Shown: piece by piece, positions 47,901 through 58,162 of the stretch | Layout: each line of letters opens with the position of its first letter | How positions within the stretch are numbered: position 1 is the first letter of the stretch | Assembly (NCBI GenBank): GCA_037447655.1 | Contig: JBBHKE010001785.1 | Location: forward strand, 1-62,000 | Source of the DNA: Zygnema cylindricum | Lineage: Eukaryota; Streptophyta; Zygnematophyceae; Zygnematales; Zygnemataceae | Direction: 5' to 3' | DNA: 62,000 bases | Made by a program: the position numbers and the translations under genes | Notes under the pieces: generated by a model | Told to the model about the DNA's origin: nothing | Database searches by the model: none | Seen by the model: only the letters and a program-made list of their open reading frames with translations

Positions 47901-50130
47901 AACTTTAACTCTTACCTTTGGATTTGCTGATTTCGGCATTGTGTTTGATAGTTCTCATTCCCGGTTTAACGACGAGACAGGGTCGTTGCCGAACTGTCGA
48001 ATTTTCGTTGGTGGTAGGCAAACGACTACGTATCAACGTTGTTTACGAAAAAAATTGTCAATTCGTTGATTTAACGACGACTGTCTGTCCTCGCTGAATC
48101 AACGAGAGTAGCACATCGTCGCTAAATATTCCCCCATCTCTTTACTGTCACTTTAATTTGCTATATTGCTTACCATTGTGAATAATGAAGTGACACATAA
48201 TGAAAATCATTTAATCTTTTACATTGTGTATTGTGTACAGAGTATCAAAAGGCCAAGCGATGGTGGATAGAGAGGAGGAATACGCTTGACGGAATACGAG
48301 AGACAACCCGGACATTCTCTTCTTCTAGTTTCGGGAGGAGATCGGTGGCGGTTACCAAGGCTTTGCCGGGACGAGGAAGGAAGGAAGCCGCTTGGGTGAC
48401 AGTTATACACGAAGAGTTACTTTCCGATTTTGAACGTTTTAAAAAAGCGGGTATGAAGATGTCCACCACAATTCTCGGGGACATCGCTAGGAACATTATA
48501 AGAGAACGGAGGACAGAGTACGGACCGGAATGGTTCAACAAGGACGGGTCCGAAATACATCCGGTAATAAATAAAAGGTGGGTGCAAAGGTGTAAAGAGA
48601 AGCACAACATCGTTGTACGGGCACAAAAGGGTAAACTACAATGCTCACCCGAGAAAGAGGAATACATTGAGCGTACCGTGGCCTTCCACATGGGCGTGCT
48701 AAAGCGAGGGTTTGAATCCGGTGAGTTACTCTACATTATGAAAATCTTATAATGATGGTTTTTTTTTTAAATGTGTTTTGTTTTCGTTGTATTCCATACT
48801 TAACGACATATACTAAAAAAGTATGAAATTTGTTTGTTTTGGTTTGCCGTTGCATGTATACTAGGAATTTTCAACGAAGACCTAGTGGAAAACATGGATG
48901 AAACACACGTGATCGTCAACACCGACAATGGAAAGACTTTGGGATTTCGAGGGGATGATGTGGTGAAATACGCCGACGTCGCGGGAGGAGGTGAATCCAT
49001 GACTCTCATGGTGCGAATAACTGGTGGGGTGAACGCTCGTATCGAAAACCCGATGATAATTTTTGCAAATCGTGGGAGGAGTTACCCGATACAAGGTTTA
49101 CCGAACACCGTCCCGGGTGAGTTTTTTCTCACAAATCTAATGTTTTCATTTTTATTTTGATGTATGTTTGTCTTCGATGAAGGTCTCTCTATTTATCTCC
49201 ATCTCATATTTGTGTCTAATCTTATTTGTATATCTCTCTACTTCGCCCACTCATACCTCCTCCCTCTCTCTCCCACTACAAATTGTCGTTATTTTCGTTC
49301 ATTAGCTCTCTAAATTATCTTATCTCAAACAATGACTCCTATTACAAACTGCCTATGGTACACGTAGATTACTTTCCCTATAAGGCAAATTTACGCAAGC
49401 AAAATAAAAATAAAAAAAATGTCTTCTTTTTGTTGATTTTTTTATATTTTCAGGTGTTTGTTATCGGACCGGTCCAAAGGGTTGGAATGACAAAACGGTG
49501 TTCCCACAGTGGTTCGCAGAGACAAGGTCTTATCAAGGGGATTGGGAAGGACGACAAAAAATCATGTTCTTAGATAACTGTGGAGGTCATAATACGTCCG
49601 ATGAGTTGGAGCGAGTCCTAGAGGCCAAAAACACCGTTTTACACTATTTTCCACCTAATGCTACGCATCTTGTTCAACCGGCGGACTCTTTTGTCATCTC
49701 TAAAATCAAGGACGTATGGAGCCGTATATGGGACAGTTGGAAGGCGAAAGGAATTGAAACCGGGCAATGGGCTAAACCTTCGAGCCGTGGATGGTCCGGA
49801 AAATTGGTGGGACCGGGTAAAGCATTTTTTCTGAAATTGGCACGGGATTCTATCCGAGAGGTTAACGCGATGCGAGACAAAAACGGGATGAGTTACGCGC
49901 GAAAAGCTATGATTCAATGTGGCCTGTCTTTACGTGACGGGCGGTGGGAAGAAGATATGCTCACACATCAATTGCAAGACATAATCACCAAGTATCGCAA
50001 CCACTTCGAAGGAGAGGTTGTGGAACCTCCTTGCCCAAGGGCAAGAGAATTCCTCCGAAATATTGAAGATGTCGACAGTCAGCAAGATAGCATTTTCAGC
50101 GAGGGAGGGATGAGCGGCAACGAGTTTTAA
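44959..50130 (+). CDS. pogo/CENP-B-like DDD transposase, four exons
   Basis: Exons 44959-45331, 48241-48720, 48865-49116 and 49454-50130; introns are GT-AG and every junction keeps phase 1, giving 593 aa. Residues 70-140 and about 190-245 look like the two helix-turn-helix DNA-binding units of the CENP-B/pogo type (LRVINWML...; FKKAGMKMSTTILGDIARNI followed by WVQRCKEKHNIVVRAQKG). The DDE_1-type core has NMDETHV (D296), LDNCGGHN (D409) and PPNATHLVQPADS (D446), so the third acid is Asp with 36 residues between the last two. It would bind the element ends and cut and join DNA at TA sites. The first intron is 2.9 kb and holds another frame and a minisatellite. All key residues are present and no stop interrupts it, so it may still be active. 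Confidence 0.82.
45500..45873. repeat. 117-bp minisatellite, three copies, each with a CGTCGC hairpin
   Basis: Units align at 45521, 45638 and 45755 (GTGTATGCGACGACAT). Each contains GCGACGACA and TGTCGTCGC, a 9-bp inverted repeat around a 3-base loop. Because 117 is a multiple of three, frames stay open through it on both strands; I do not regard them as genes. A diverged hairpin recurs at about 45996-46016. Confidence 0.93.
46202..47731 (+). CDS. 509-aa acidic coiled-coil protein encoded within transposase intron 1
   Basis: Intact frame from ATG at 46202 (CTCCATGGAG) to TGA. It is clearly GC-richer than its surroundings. Residues 1-30 are basic (RRPFKRLRSAIQRRYRPR); about 30-260 are very rich in Glu and Gly with low complexity; about 275-455 look like a folded domain with many Trp, Pro and aromatic residues (WPDYWRYGEARPLDR; RFTWIVRRPIGFEIDVPELM); the last ~45 residues form a leucine-type coiled coil (LEQLRNEVENLNRRVEAQES) ending in RRR. 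I do not recognise a family. It lies on the same strand inside the 2.9-kb intron of the transposase, so it may be a separate accessory transposon protein or part of an alternative transcript. Confidence 0.75.
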   Translation: MEGGRRPFKRLRSAIQRRYRPRLNETDVVGHISRGENLVREREAVIEQFREERDIAVGEDIEREREEGAELVREKEIEGAEERQSLDEEALGHEIPGAEVVVRERGAIGGVLGNRVEPEEGGGERVGMELVLREGEESGAEIEEMEESEGLGREGTGTERVVRRSVPEGGVPDEGVGAEEEGVREVEGGKEEDQEYDPSGTASDEPIEDGEEPTEEEEAPEETESSDIPVTKYEDDPTTPDEQSSESSERRMEEEYGDEDEVVAFPPSPNRERVIVAVQPPQILADRDVPVREEEPDWFFPPPVGDEAMDGFRPSAAHYIPVEEWPDYWRYGEARPLDRNLNPVPEILDIPPDVPAHPTWLYIASYNHVSNFPYIRHFQPNDERFTWIVRRPIGFEIDVPELMRHYHPWDPRLFTILRRANRTPGLNEFLEARSAVLQRFRNVQVRRTYLWEIPRVPHVDEPPPPPELEQLRNEVENLNRRVEAQESAMREVRRLINNLTRELARIRRR

Positions 50131-50484
50131 AGATAGAATATAACTACGTATTGTTTTTTTTTGTTTTAAATGTTAGATTGAGAATGGTAGTTTAATTATA
50201 GCGGGAGTATTAGTCATACTCGTGGCAGATTAATTTAGATTTTCCATGATGTTTAGTATTAAATCACTTTTTGGGAAAAAACAATCTTTATGTGTGTATG
50301 GTTTTATTATGGGATAATACAAATTCGGTATTTTTGAAGTTTACATGTTTGGCTTAATGTGAATTGGATGTATTTATAAAATATATTATGTATTTACCTT
50401 GAGATGATGTTAATATGGTGTTAAATATTTGAGAATACATGTAGCATGGAATTATATATATTCCTACATTGTACCCCTTAAACT

Positions 50485-51250
50485 AATCAGCGACGAGTAT
50501 ACTTCGTCGCTGATTCATCATCCATGTAGGAAGTTCATAATTTTTACAACATTTTCACGTACATAGTTAATCATTGCCCTTTCAGCGGCGATAATTTCTC
50601 GTCGCTGGATGGAGATCCAGCTTTCAAATTGCTTCAACATAATCTTCGACGATGTAGAGACAATGTCGTCGCTGGATGGAAACCCAGCGACGAAACAGTT
50701 TTTGCATCATTTTTGACGATACAGTGTCTCGTCGCTGGATGGAAATCCAGCGACGAAATAGTTTCTGCTTCATTTTCGACGATGCAGTGTCTCGTCGCTA
50801 GATGGAAATCCAGCGACGAAACAATTTTTGCATCATCTTCGGATTTTTCCATGTTTACATGTTAATTTATTTTGTATAATATGCAATATGATGCATTTAT
50901 AAGCATTTATATGTGTTTAAATGGAGTATATGTGTGGTCAGAATTAGTAAACTTTGTTGCCTTGTACATGATAAAAAAGTCAGCTACGAGAATGTTTCGT
51001 AGTTAGTTAGTCATCCTACGACAAATTTGCCTCGTTGTTTATTTTCGAAGCAGCACTTCCAGAATGTTCAATGGTTGCCATTTCAGCTACGAGGCTTCCT
51101 CGTAGCTGAATGGTAATCAAGTGGCGACTCTGCCTCGTCGCTATCTCTTAACAAAGTAGAGAAACTGTATTACTTTTTGCGATCAGTGTAACAATGAGTC
51201 TGTCTCATCACGTGGTCCTACAGCGGCGAGGTTGGCTCGTCGCTGTTACC
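50485..51250. repeat. Array of CAGCGACGA hairpins, right subterminal side
   Basis: At 50485-50515 AATCAGCGACGA and TCGTCGCTGATT form a 12-bp stem with a 7-base loop. Four units start TCGTCGCT at 50599, 50666, 50729 and 50792 (period 63 for the last three), each a palindrome with ATCCAGCGACGA. Variants with CAGCTACGAGG / CCTCGTAGCTG (about 51088-51110) and CAGCGGCGAGG / CTCGTCGCTG (about 51223-51245) follow. Similar subterminal hairpins are known from plant CACTA elements, where they bind transposase. Confidence 0.88.
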
Positions 51251-52239
51251 TAAAGAGTGAGTTTGTAGAATAGGTGGAAAACATTGTAAGCTCACAACAA
51301 ACAAGAATGTGGATGTTTTGCGAAAAAAAAACATTTTGAATGGGCTGATCTATGAAAAAATGGAGTGAATGAAAACAATAGATTGTTCCATATAGGAAAC
51401 ACAAACCCTCCAATTACAGTTTATGAAATGTACACAGCATATGGGTATCAAGGCTTACACCACGCCTAAATACCTTCAAAAATAACTCATTCGTGAAAAA
51501 AAGAAGAAAACTCCTTGAACGATGAGTTACAAAAAAAACGGGAATATGCCCACAAAAGATTGCCAGTCGTCGAGGTAAAAAAGGGCCCACGACAAAAGCA
51601 AAGCAAAACTCTAAACCCTCAAACTCGCACATAGATAATCAACGATGAATATAGTAACATCAGCAGCATACAGAGATGATACACAAGGGAAAAAATGTCC
51701 AAAGACACTTATTATATTTCAACATGAAATGAAGTCATCGAGACGACATGATACCAAATGAACAAAGACACAATGAATACAATATGTAGAATAAGTTCAC
51801 ACGATTAAAGTCATCGATGAACAACAATGGAAGAAAAAATACAAAAATAAATAAATTCATTGTGATATCCTTTTACAACGTCATACTAAAACAAAAGTAT
51901 AATGAAGCCAATTAATCTACAGTATGATTCGTAAACGCTATGTACTACACTATTCCTAACGCTTGCGTCTGTAGCACGCAAAACCCCTATAAATAAAAAA
52001 GAAGAATTTGCTTAACCTACACACACTATCTAAATATTAACTGCGTGTCACGACGAAAAGAGATCCGTGCAAACTTTTTCACGGTTTGCTCCAAACCCTG
52101 CCAACCGCTCCAACATATTGATGATGATCCTTCCTTACTCCCACCGACCGTATGTTGCCGTAGGGTGCGGATTAATACAAAGACCGTCGGATGGTGAACA
52201 CCGAATGGATTATTGATTGTGAATTATAGAATTGGATAC
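51251..52239. other. Transposon interior, no gene seen
   Basis: AT-rich sequence 3' of the hairpin array; no supported frame. Confidence 0.4.
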
Positions 52240-53175
52240 GAAAGTTAAAGAGAGGGAAAAGGAATAATAAGGGGAATATTAGTTCGACAAAAAATGATGA
52301 GGGACGAAAAAAGAGGAAATATTAATGATGTATTCAGAGAAAGCCATAAAGGAGGGAGAGAAATAACGAGAGATTGAGGGTGGGAGGCTAATGGATTGGG
52401 AGAACAAGCAGGTGGGGGTGGGGAGGGGGGGATAAAGTGTGGAAGAGGGAGTGTGAGAAATTGAAGGGGGAGGGAGAGAGAACGGGAGGAAAAGACTGAA
52501 TGAGAGGTTGAGAGAGTGAGATAGTAAGTTGGCGAGCAATAATGAGAGGAAATTGAGTGTGAGAGGATAGACGAGGGATAATGGCAGAGAGGAAAGGTAG
52601 GGGGGATGCAGATGAGGTTGGATAGGAGAGTTGATGAGGAAGATCGAGAGAGTGCGGAAGAGAAAGTGGGAGAGAGTGAGGGAGGAAGAGGTAGAGGGCA
52701 CATTCAATTGAATAACAAGGATGAAAAAGAAAGAAGGCAGATTTAAAGGAAAGAGAAAGGATTAGGGATAGGGCAAATACTTAAGAGGGGAGTAGGGCAA
52801 ATTTAGTGGAGAGGGAGTGAGAGATAGACAGAGAGGGACACAAAACTAAGAGAGAGAGAGAGAGAGTGGGAAGAAGAGAGTGAGAAGGAAGAGTAGGGAA
52901 AAGGTATGGAAAAGAACGAGGGAGAATGATAGCGATGAGTGGGAAGAAGAAAGTGAGAGAAAAGAGTAGTGAAAAGGTATAGGAAAGAATGAGGGAGAAT
53001 GACAGTGATAGAGTGGGAAGAAGAGAGAGAGAAGAAGAATAGGGAAAGGGTATAGGATAGAATGGGGAAGATTGACAATGCGAAGAGGGAGAGGTAAAAG
53101 AATAGGGAGGGAGAGAGAGTGAGAGAGGGAGAGGATAGGGAGGGAGAGGGAGTGAGAGAGGGATGAAAAACAGAT
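52240..53175. repeat. Purine-rich tract of over 900 bp with 67-bp tandem units
   Basis: Almost only A and G on the plus strand. Units containing GAATGAGGGAGAATGA and GTGGGAAGAAG repeat with a period of about 67 bp at roughly 52867-53090. Long minus-strand frames here are low-complexity Ser/Leu/Pro products and not genes. Confidence 0.85.
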
Positions 53176-54166
53176 AGAGCCGCGCACTTACCCATGTTTT
53201 TCTGCGTACCTCGAAGCAACGATAATGACGCGCACTTCCATGTTGTTCCACCATGTTATTCCCAACCATAATAATGATATGTGGACAAAAAATAAGGTAT
53301 GGCCTGTTGGAGGTCGCAAGACTACGTGAGGCAACATGACGACGATCCGCATCTTGCAAAAAAACAATGGCGTAGTTTTGTGAAAGTGGCTCGTTCAAAT
53401 GTCACCCACCAGGTGACGAGGATGTGGATAGGAATAGTCAGAACAAAAAATCTATTTTTTGTGTTCTGTCCGCATTTGCCGTTTGTTTGTTATCTTTTCA
53501 AGTTTTCAAGGCGCCGCGTTTCTTCAATTCTAAATTTTGTAACTTAACTCTAAAACTTACACAATATGACTCTAATTTGGTGACGTTTTGTGAAATATTA
53601 CCCATTTTACCGTCAAACTTAACTCTAATAAGCGTCTCTTTCGTTTACAGGTCTGGTATTACCGTTATGTTTCCGCTTGACCATGTAATAGTGTAAATAT
53701 GTACTCTATTAATTTCGAAAGAACTTAAATAGAGTTAAAACGACAACTTAATAGACTTAACTTTCTGCGACTGTACAACATGTGTAAGCTTGCGACAGTA
53801 CGCTTACAGTAACATACGCAGTTTTTAGCATGTGCACATGTTATCCGTTCACACTGTCACACACTAAAACGAACGTCTGAATATATGCGAACACTTATTA
53901 TGCAAACATGACTCCACTATTTTTGTGAGCGCAACTCTATATGCGACCGACATAAGTGAACCACGATTACCATACGGATTTCGGTAACGAGGTACACTGC
54001 TGTACGAAAAAGTAATTCCATACACCACACTATTCATGAATCTAGTACGGTCATACCATTGACGCTAATTTGCTAGAACCGTAATTAACGTCAAAGATAA
54101 ATTAGATTCATTCACTGTATTTCGTGTATCAATGTCAAAATTTTGGGGTGCCGATATAGCGTACAG
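53176..54166. other. Right subterminal region of the large transposon
   Basis: No gene. From about 53990 it carries the family blocks TACACCACACTATTCA and CAAAATTTTGGGGTGCCGAT that recur in MITEs at 16619, 34365 and 35917. Confidence 0.55.
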
Positions 54167-54189
54167 TACGCTAATAACGATTCACGGTG
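54167..54189 (-). repeat. Right terminal inverted repeat
   Basis: Reverse complement of 43521-43543 over all 23 bases, followed by TA at 54190-54191. Confidence 0.8.
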
Positions 54190-54393
54190 TACTGTACGAA
54201 GTCGTTTGCCGTTTGCAAAAAACATCTGCGGTAAAACCATTTTTAGTCGATTTATCAGATTCACCTGCGTCGATATATTTATATCCAGAAAATAATATTT
54301 GGCGCTCGTTAAATACTGACCGTACAATATTGCTTATTTGTGCGTTCATTTTACTGTAACTTTCTGATAAGCGACGTTTTGAATTGGAAGCTA

Positions 54394-55449
54394 CACCGTG
54401 TATCGCTATTAGTAGTGTTGGGTATCGAGGACCTTTTGCCAATATTCGATATATATCGAATTTCAGGTACCCGATAATCAAAATATCGCTTCGATATCGC
54501 GATATATCGCCAATATATCGCTGATATACCGTATCGCCAATATATCGACGCATTAAAAAAAAAAATGAAAATCTTCACGTCTCCAAAGTCACGTGCCTTC
54601 GGACAAGGTGACCGTAAAATCTTTGCCGAAAAGAAATACGGTTTTTTCCTGAAAGTCACCAGAGTGAAGGAGATCTCTGAGGTACATTGACGCGGTACAC
54701 TTGCGAAGAACACGTACATAATACGCAAGTACGGATTTCCATACGAATATGGTCGGTTTTCAAATCTTTGACGATTTCAGAGATTAGATCGTCAACTTAC
54801 AAAGAACCACTCAAATCAAAACACATATGTAAAAACTTGTTCACGGACGATACGCGATGTAACTGAGGCCTCTGTAATACATAAATTTTGCTGAACGTAC
54901 TATTACAGAGACCTCCTGGTGTAACCATACCCCACATAACTAATTATATGAATTACAGAATTAGTACTTTTTTGTCGGTTACATTTTGCGGCGTCTACCT
55001 AAGTCACGGAACGAAAATCACGTCGTACGTGGCGTATCAGACAATTTGTCTTTTTCGCTAAAATAACATATTATATAAATTATAAAATATTTAATTTAAT
55101 AAAATACTATGTATCGCGATATATATCGCGATGATTTATGTTGGTCCCGGTACGATATATCTAGGATTTTGCTCGATCGATATTCGATATATCGAATATC
55201 GAAACAATAGCGATATGAATTTACCCGATACCCAACACCATCTATTAGTGTTAATAATTTTTTCGAAACTTAAAACATATCGCGTCCGTACACACTTGTC
55301 CGATTTTGGATCTCAGACAGCCAATCGGAAGCTGAAAATCTTGCCTTTCAATCGCAACCGTCAGATCCACAATCCGACATATGTGTACGGAGAAAAGATG
55401 TTTTAAGTGGCGAAAAAAAATTCATTAACACTATTAACGATTCACGGTG
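54394..55449. mobile_element. Type C TA-target MITE interrupted by a hAT-like element
   Basis: Left tip CACCGTGTATCGCTATTAG (TA at 54392-54393); right tip TTAACGATTCACGGTG (TA at 55450-55451). Removing the 828-bp insertion and one 8-bp duplication leaves about 220 bp. The arm AAAGATGTTTTAAGTGGCG matches the other type C copies. Confidence 0.88.
54413..55240. mobile_element. hAT-like element nested in the MITE (828 bp)
   Basis: Ends TAGTGTTGGGTATCGAGG and ACCCGATACCCAACACCA; 8-bp flanks GCTATTAG (54405-54412) and TCTATTAG (55241-55248). CGATATATCG palindromes crowd both subterminal regions, as in 20017-20814. No transposase. Confidence 0.9.
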
Positions 55450-55451
55450 TA

Positions 55452-56293
55452 CTGTAGCCCATCTGAAAAAAAGTTGCCACGTAGGCACGCTTTTTCCTTG
55501 CAAAATTTGTTTTCATCTTTCATTAAAATATGCGCACCACCGGTAGGAAAAAAAATTATAGTACTGCCATTAATGCCGTTAGTTAATCTGTTTTTGTCCT
55601 TTGTGGTTTTTCACCTGTCGCGTATTACCAACACTAATACATGTGCGAAAGAAATTCTGTTACTAAAGTCACAAAGAGCCAAAATAGACCTTTAACGGAA
55701 AGTGAACCTAACTCTGTAGGTTATTATATAAGACATAGATGGTCGGTAGCTGTGACGGAAATAACGAGGCAAATTTTGTCGTTTTGGGAGCCCAGCCAGC
55801 ACAAACTATTTCTGCGATGCTCGTGATTTTTTGACAAGTCGCCTGTGACCACCTGAAACATGTGGATGGCCTCTGCAGAGGACCTGCGAAACATTGTCCG
55901 TACATTTTTCGTACATGTGTCGTACACCTTTCGTACTTTTCCCGCCTGCCCAAAACCAGTCGCGCTCTCAAACTTCCCGCCAATAATCGCTCCCGTATAC
56001 GATAATTTACGGGCAACCTTGAAAACTTTCGTCGCTGCCCGTTATTTAAAGTGAACCATTATTGCTAATACTTCCTTTTCTTTGTTACATCTGCCTTCAG
56101 TCCCTGTTCTCTTTTCAAAAGGACTTAGGGTTGTCCTCTTCTCCTTTCCTCCCTTCCTTCCCTTCTCTTCCTTATCCCTCTCCTCCTCCTCCTCCTCCTC
56201 CTTTTCCTCTCCTCCTTATCTCCTCTCTCCCCCTTTATCTCTCCTCTCCTTCCTGCTTTTTTTTTTTTTTAATAGTTTCCCCTTCCCCCCATC
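55452..56293 (+). promoter_or_regulatory. Upstream region and 5' leader of the GDP-sugar transporter gene
   Basis: Lies between the nested MITE and the transporter start. A TATTTAAA motif at about 56043 is a possible TATA element. The leader 56130-56270 is a TCC/CT-rich pyrimidine tract, a common feature of plant 5' leaders, followed by a T-run and ATCATGG at the start codon. Confidence 0.4.
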
Positions 56294-57418
56294 ATGGGTA
56301 AATTTAAGATCGAATTCGGCGATCTCTCCGTTCTCCCTATTGTGATTGGCTACGCCCTCTGCTCCAGTCTATTGGCTGTGGTGAACAAAGCCGCCGTCGA
56401 CGTTTTTCCTTTCCCAAATTTTCTCACCGCCCTCCAATACTTAACTTGCGTCGTCGCCGTTTTTTCCCTCGGAAAAAGCGGCGTTCTCGACTACGATCCC
56501 ATCGAATGGAGCAGTATAAAAGCGTTTTTTCCCGCCGCATTCTGTTTTTACCTCTCCATTTTCACGAATACCACTCTTTTAAAATACGCGAACCTCGACA
56601 CGTTTATCGTTTTTCGATCCTCGTGTCCTCTTCTTGTCGCGTTAGCCGATACCCTTTTTAGAAAACAGCCTCTACCCAGTGTTTATACTTTTGCCTCTTT
56701 AGGAACTATCCTTCTCGGGGCAGTTGGGTACGTGTTAACTGACAGTCAGTTTTCCGTTAGAGCCTACACGTGGGCCTTCGCTTATTTGGTAATTATGACT
56801 TTTGATATGGTGTATATTAAGCACAGTGTTACTAATATTAAACTTTCTACTTGGGGACTTGTTATGTATAATAACTTTATCGCTTTGGGTTTAGCTCCCG
56901 GGTTTTGGGCGATCACCGGAGAGTTTAGAGACACCGTATCGGCCGATCCCAGGGATTGGTTGGCCTTTTGGACTTGTTTTCCGGTCCTCCTTTCTTGCGC
57001 TTTCGGTCTCGCCATATCTTTTTTTGGGTTTTCTTGCCGACGAGCGCTTTCCGCCACGTCTTTTACGGTCCTCGGAGTGGTGAATAAACTGATTACGGTC
57101 GTTGTCAACGTAACAATTTGGGACAAACACGCGTCTCCTTTTGGGATTCTTTGTCTTTTGTTGACCATTGTGGGAGGAGTTTTGTATCAACAGTCGGTTA
57201 CGAAACCGAAAGCGTCGGTTACGAAACCGACGGTCCAGAGTGATGAAGAGCAGCTCTTGAAGTCAGGGAAGGATAAGGACAGTGACGTGGAGGGAGGGAC
57301 GCCGAGACTCTTGGAGAAGAGACTGATGTCACCAGGCTCGCAGACGAAGGAGGGAGGAGGAGGGTTAGGAGGAGGACCAGGAGGAATGTTTGATAAAGCG
57401 AAGGAGCAAGTAGATTGA
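56294..57418 (+). CDS. GFT1: Golgi GDP-sugar transporter, GONST3/GFT1 clade, single exon
   Basis: 374 aa, intact, no intron. It belongs to the drug/metabolite-transporter-like nucleotide-sugar transporters. About ten membrane segments are visible (roughly residues 13-34, 42-60, 76-94, 103-119, 129-149, 156-175, 186-206, 222-246, 254-273, 281-300). GYALCSSLLAVVNK (19-32), LQYLTCVVAVF, FTNTTLLKYAN, DTFIVFRSSCPLLVA and GVVNK (261-265, the counterpart of the GALNK nucleotide-binding motif of GDP-mannose transporters) are close to the plant GDP-fucose transporter GFT1/GONST4. The related GONST3 carries GDP-L-galactose, so the exact sugar is not certain. It would import GDP-sugar into the Golgi lumen for wall polysaccharide and glycoprotein synthesis in exchange for GMP. 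The C-terminal 70 residues are cytosolic, charged and glycine-rich, longer than usual. Start chosen at MGKFKIEFG, directly before the first membrane segment. Confidence 0.9.
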   Translation: MGKFKIEFGDLSVLPIVIGYALCSSLLAVVNKAAVDVFPFPNFLTALQYLTCVVAVFSLGKSGVLDYDPIEWSSIKAFFPAAFCFYLSIFTNTTLLKYANLDTFIVFRSSCPLLVALADTLFRKQPLPSVYTFASLGTILLGAVGYVLTDSQFSVRAYTWAFAYLVIMTFDMVYIKHSVTNIKLSTWGLVMYNNFIALGLAPGFWAITGEFRDTVSADPRDWLAFWTCFPVLLSCAFGLAISFFGFSCRRALSATSFTVLGVVNKLITVVVNVTIWDKHASPFGILCLLLTIVGGVLYQQSVTKPKASVTKPTVQSDEEQLLKSGKDKDSDVEGGTPRLLEKRLMSPGSQTKEGGGGLGGGPGGMFDKAKEQVD

Positions 57419-57840
57419 GGAGGGCGGACGAGGAAGAGGAAGAGGAAGAGGAGGAAGAGGAGGAGGAGGAAGAAGAGGATTAGGTTGAGTTGGAGGAGGA
57501 TTTCTTTTGAAACCAAATGAGCAAGTGGGCAGGAGGGAGGAGGCGGAGGAGGAATTTTTAGGAAAACAAAGGAGCAAGGAGGAGGAAGAGAAGGAGAAGG
57601 ATCAGGAGGAGGAGGAGGAGAAGATTGAGGAGGATGAGGAGGAGGAGGAAGAGGAAGAGGAAGAGGAGGAGGAGGAAGAGGAGAAGGATCAGGATGAGGA
57701 GGAGGAGGAAGAGGAAGAGGAAGAGGAAGAGGAGGAGGAGGAGGAGGAGCAGGAGGAGGAGGAGGATCAGGAGGAGGAGGAGGAGGAGGAGAAGAATGCG
57801 GAGGATCAGGAGTAGGATGGAAATTTGATAACCCATAGAG
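57419..57840. repeat. GGA-rich tract with degenerate copies of the transporter 3' end
   Basis: GGAGGA and GGAAGA repeats dominate. Within them, segments resembling the last coding bases (TTTGATAAAGCGAAGGAGCA, 57389-57408) recur in decayed form near 57504-57524, 57552-57577 and 57822-57843. Confidence 0.75.
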
Positions 57841-58022
57841 CAAATAGTATAACTATCAGGAGGTAGTGTGTGAAGAATGAAGGAATTGGGGGATGAATCG
57901 ATTCTTTGAGATTAGATTAGTAAAGTTTGAAAATTTCAAACCTTGAGCAAGTCAAGGGGGATTTCAAACCTTGGATCTCGTTTGCTATCTGTGGATACGA
58001 AATGCTGGTCTTGGTTTTCTGG

Positions 58023-58162
58023 AAAGAGAGAGAGGGGGAGAGGGGGAGAGAGATTGAGGGACAGAGAGAGAGGGAGAGAGAGAGAGTGAGAGAGAGAGAG
58101 GGAGGAGGGAGGGAAAGAGATTGAGAGGGAGGAGGGAAAGAGAGAGAGAGGGAGAGGAGACT
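58023..58162. repeat. GA-rich microsatellite
   Basis: GAGAGAGAGGGAGAG-type repeats over about 140 bp. Confidence 0.95.

Larger units (their letters stand above)
43521..54189 (+). mobile_element. 10.7-kb TA-target DNA transposon, candidate autonomous parent of local MITEs
   Basis: The left end at 43521 and right end at 54189 carry a perfect 23-bp terminal inverted repeat starting CACCGTGAATCGTTATTAG, with TA immediately outside both (43519-43520, 54190-54191). Between them lie a pogo/CENP-B-like transposase gene, an extra 509-aa frame and two hairpin-repeat arrays. No closer partner for either end is visible. The type A MITEs at 10208, 16619 and 35917 consist of about 65 bp of the right end fused to about 60 bp of the left end, as expected of internal deletion derivatives. 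TA duplication agrees with the Tc1/mariner/pogo superfamily. Alternative: two unrelated MITE ends that happen to bracket a different element. Confidence 0.72.

Noticed and set aside
52245-53398. Several Ser/Leu/Pro-rich minus-strand frames up to 205 codons
   Set aside because: Product of a pyrimidine-rich strand with tandem repeats; no domain content.
57187-57843. 218-codon proline-rich frame on the minus strand
   Set aside because: Complement of the GGA-rich tract and of the transporter 3' end; low complexity only.
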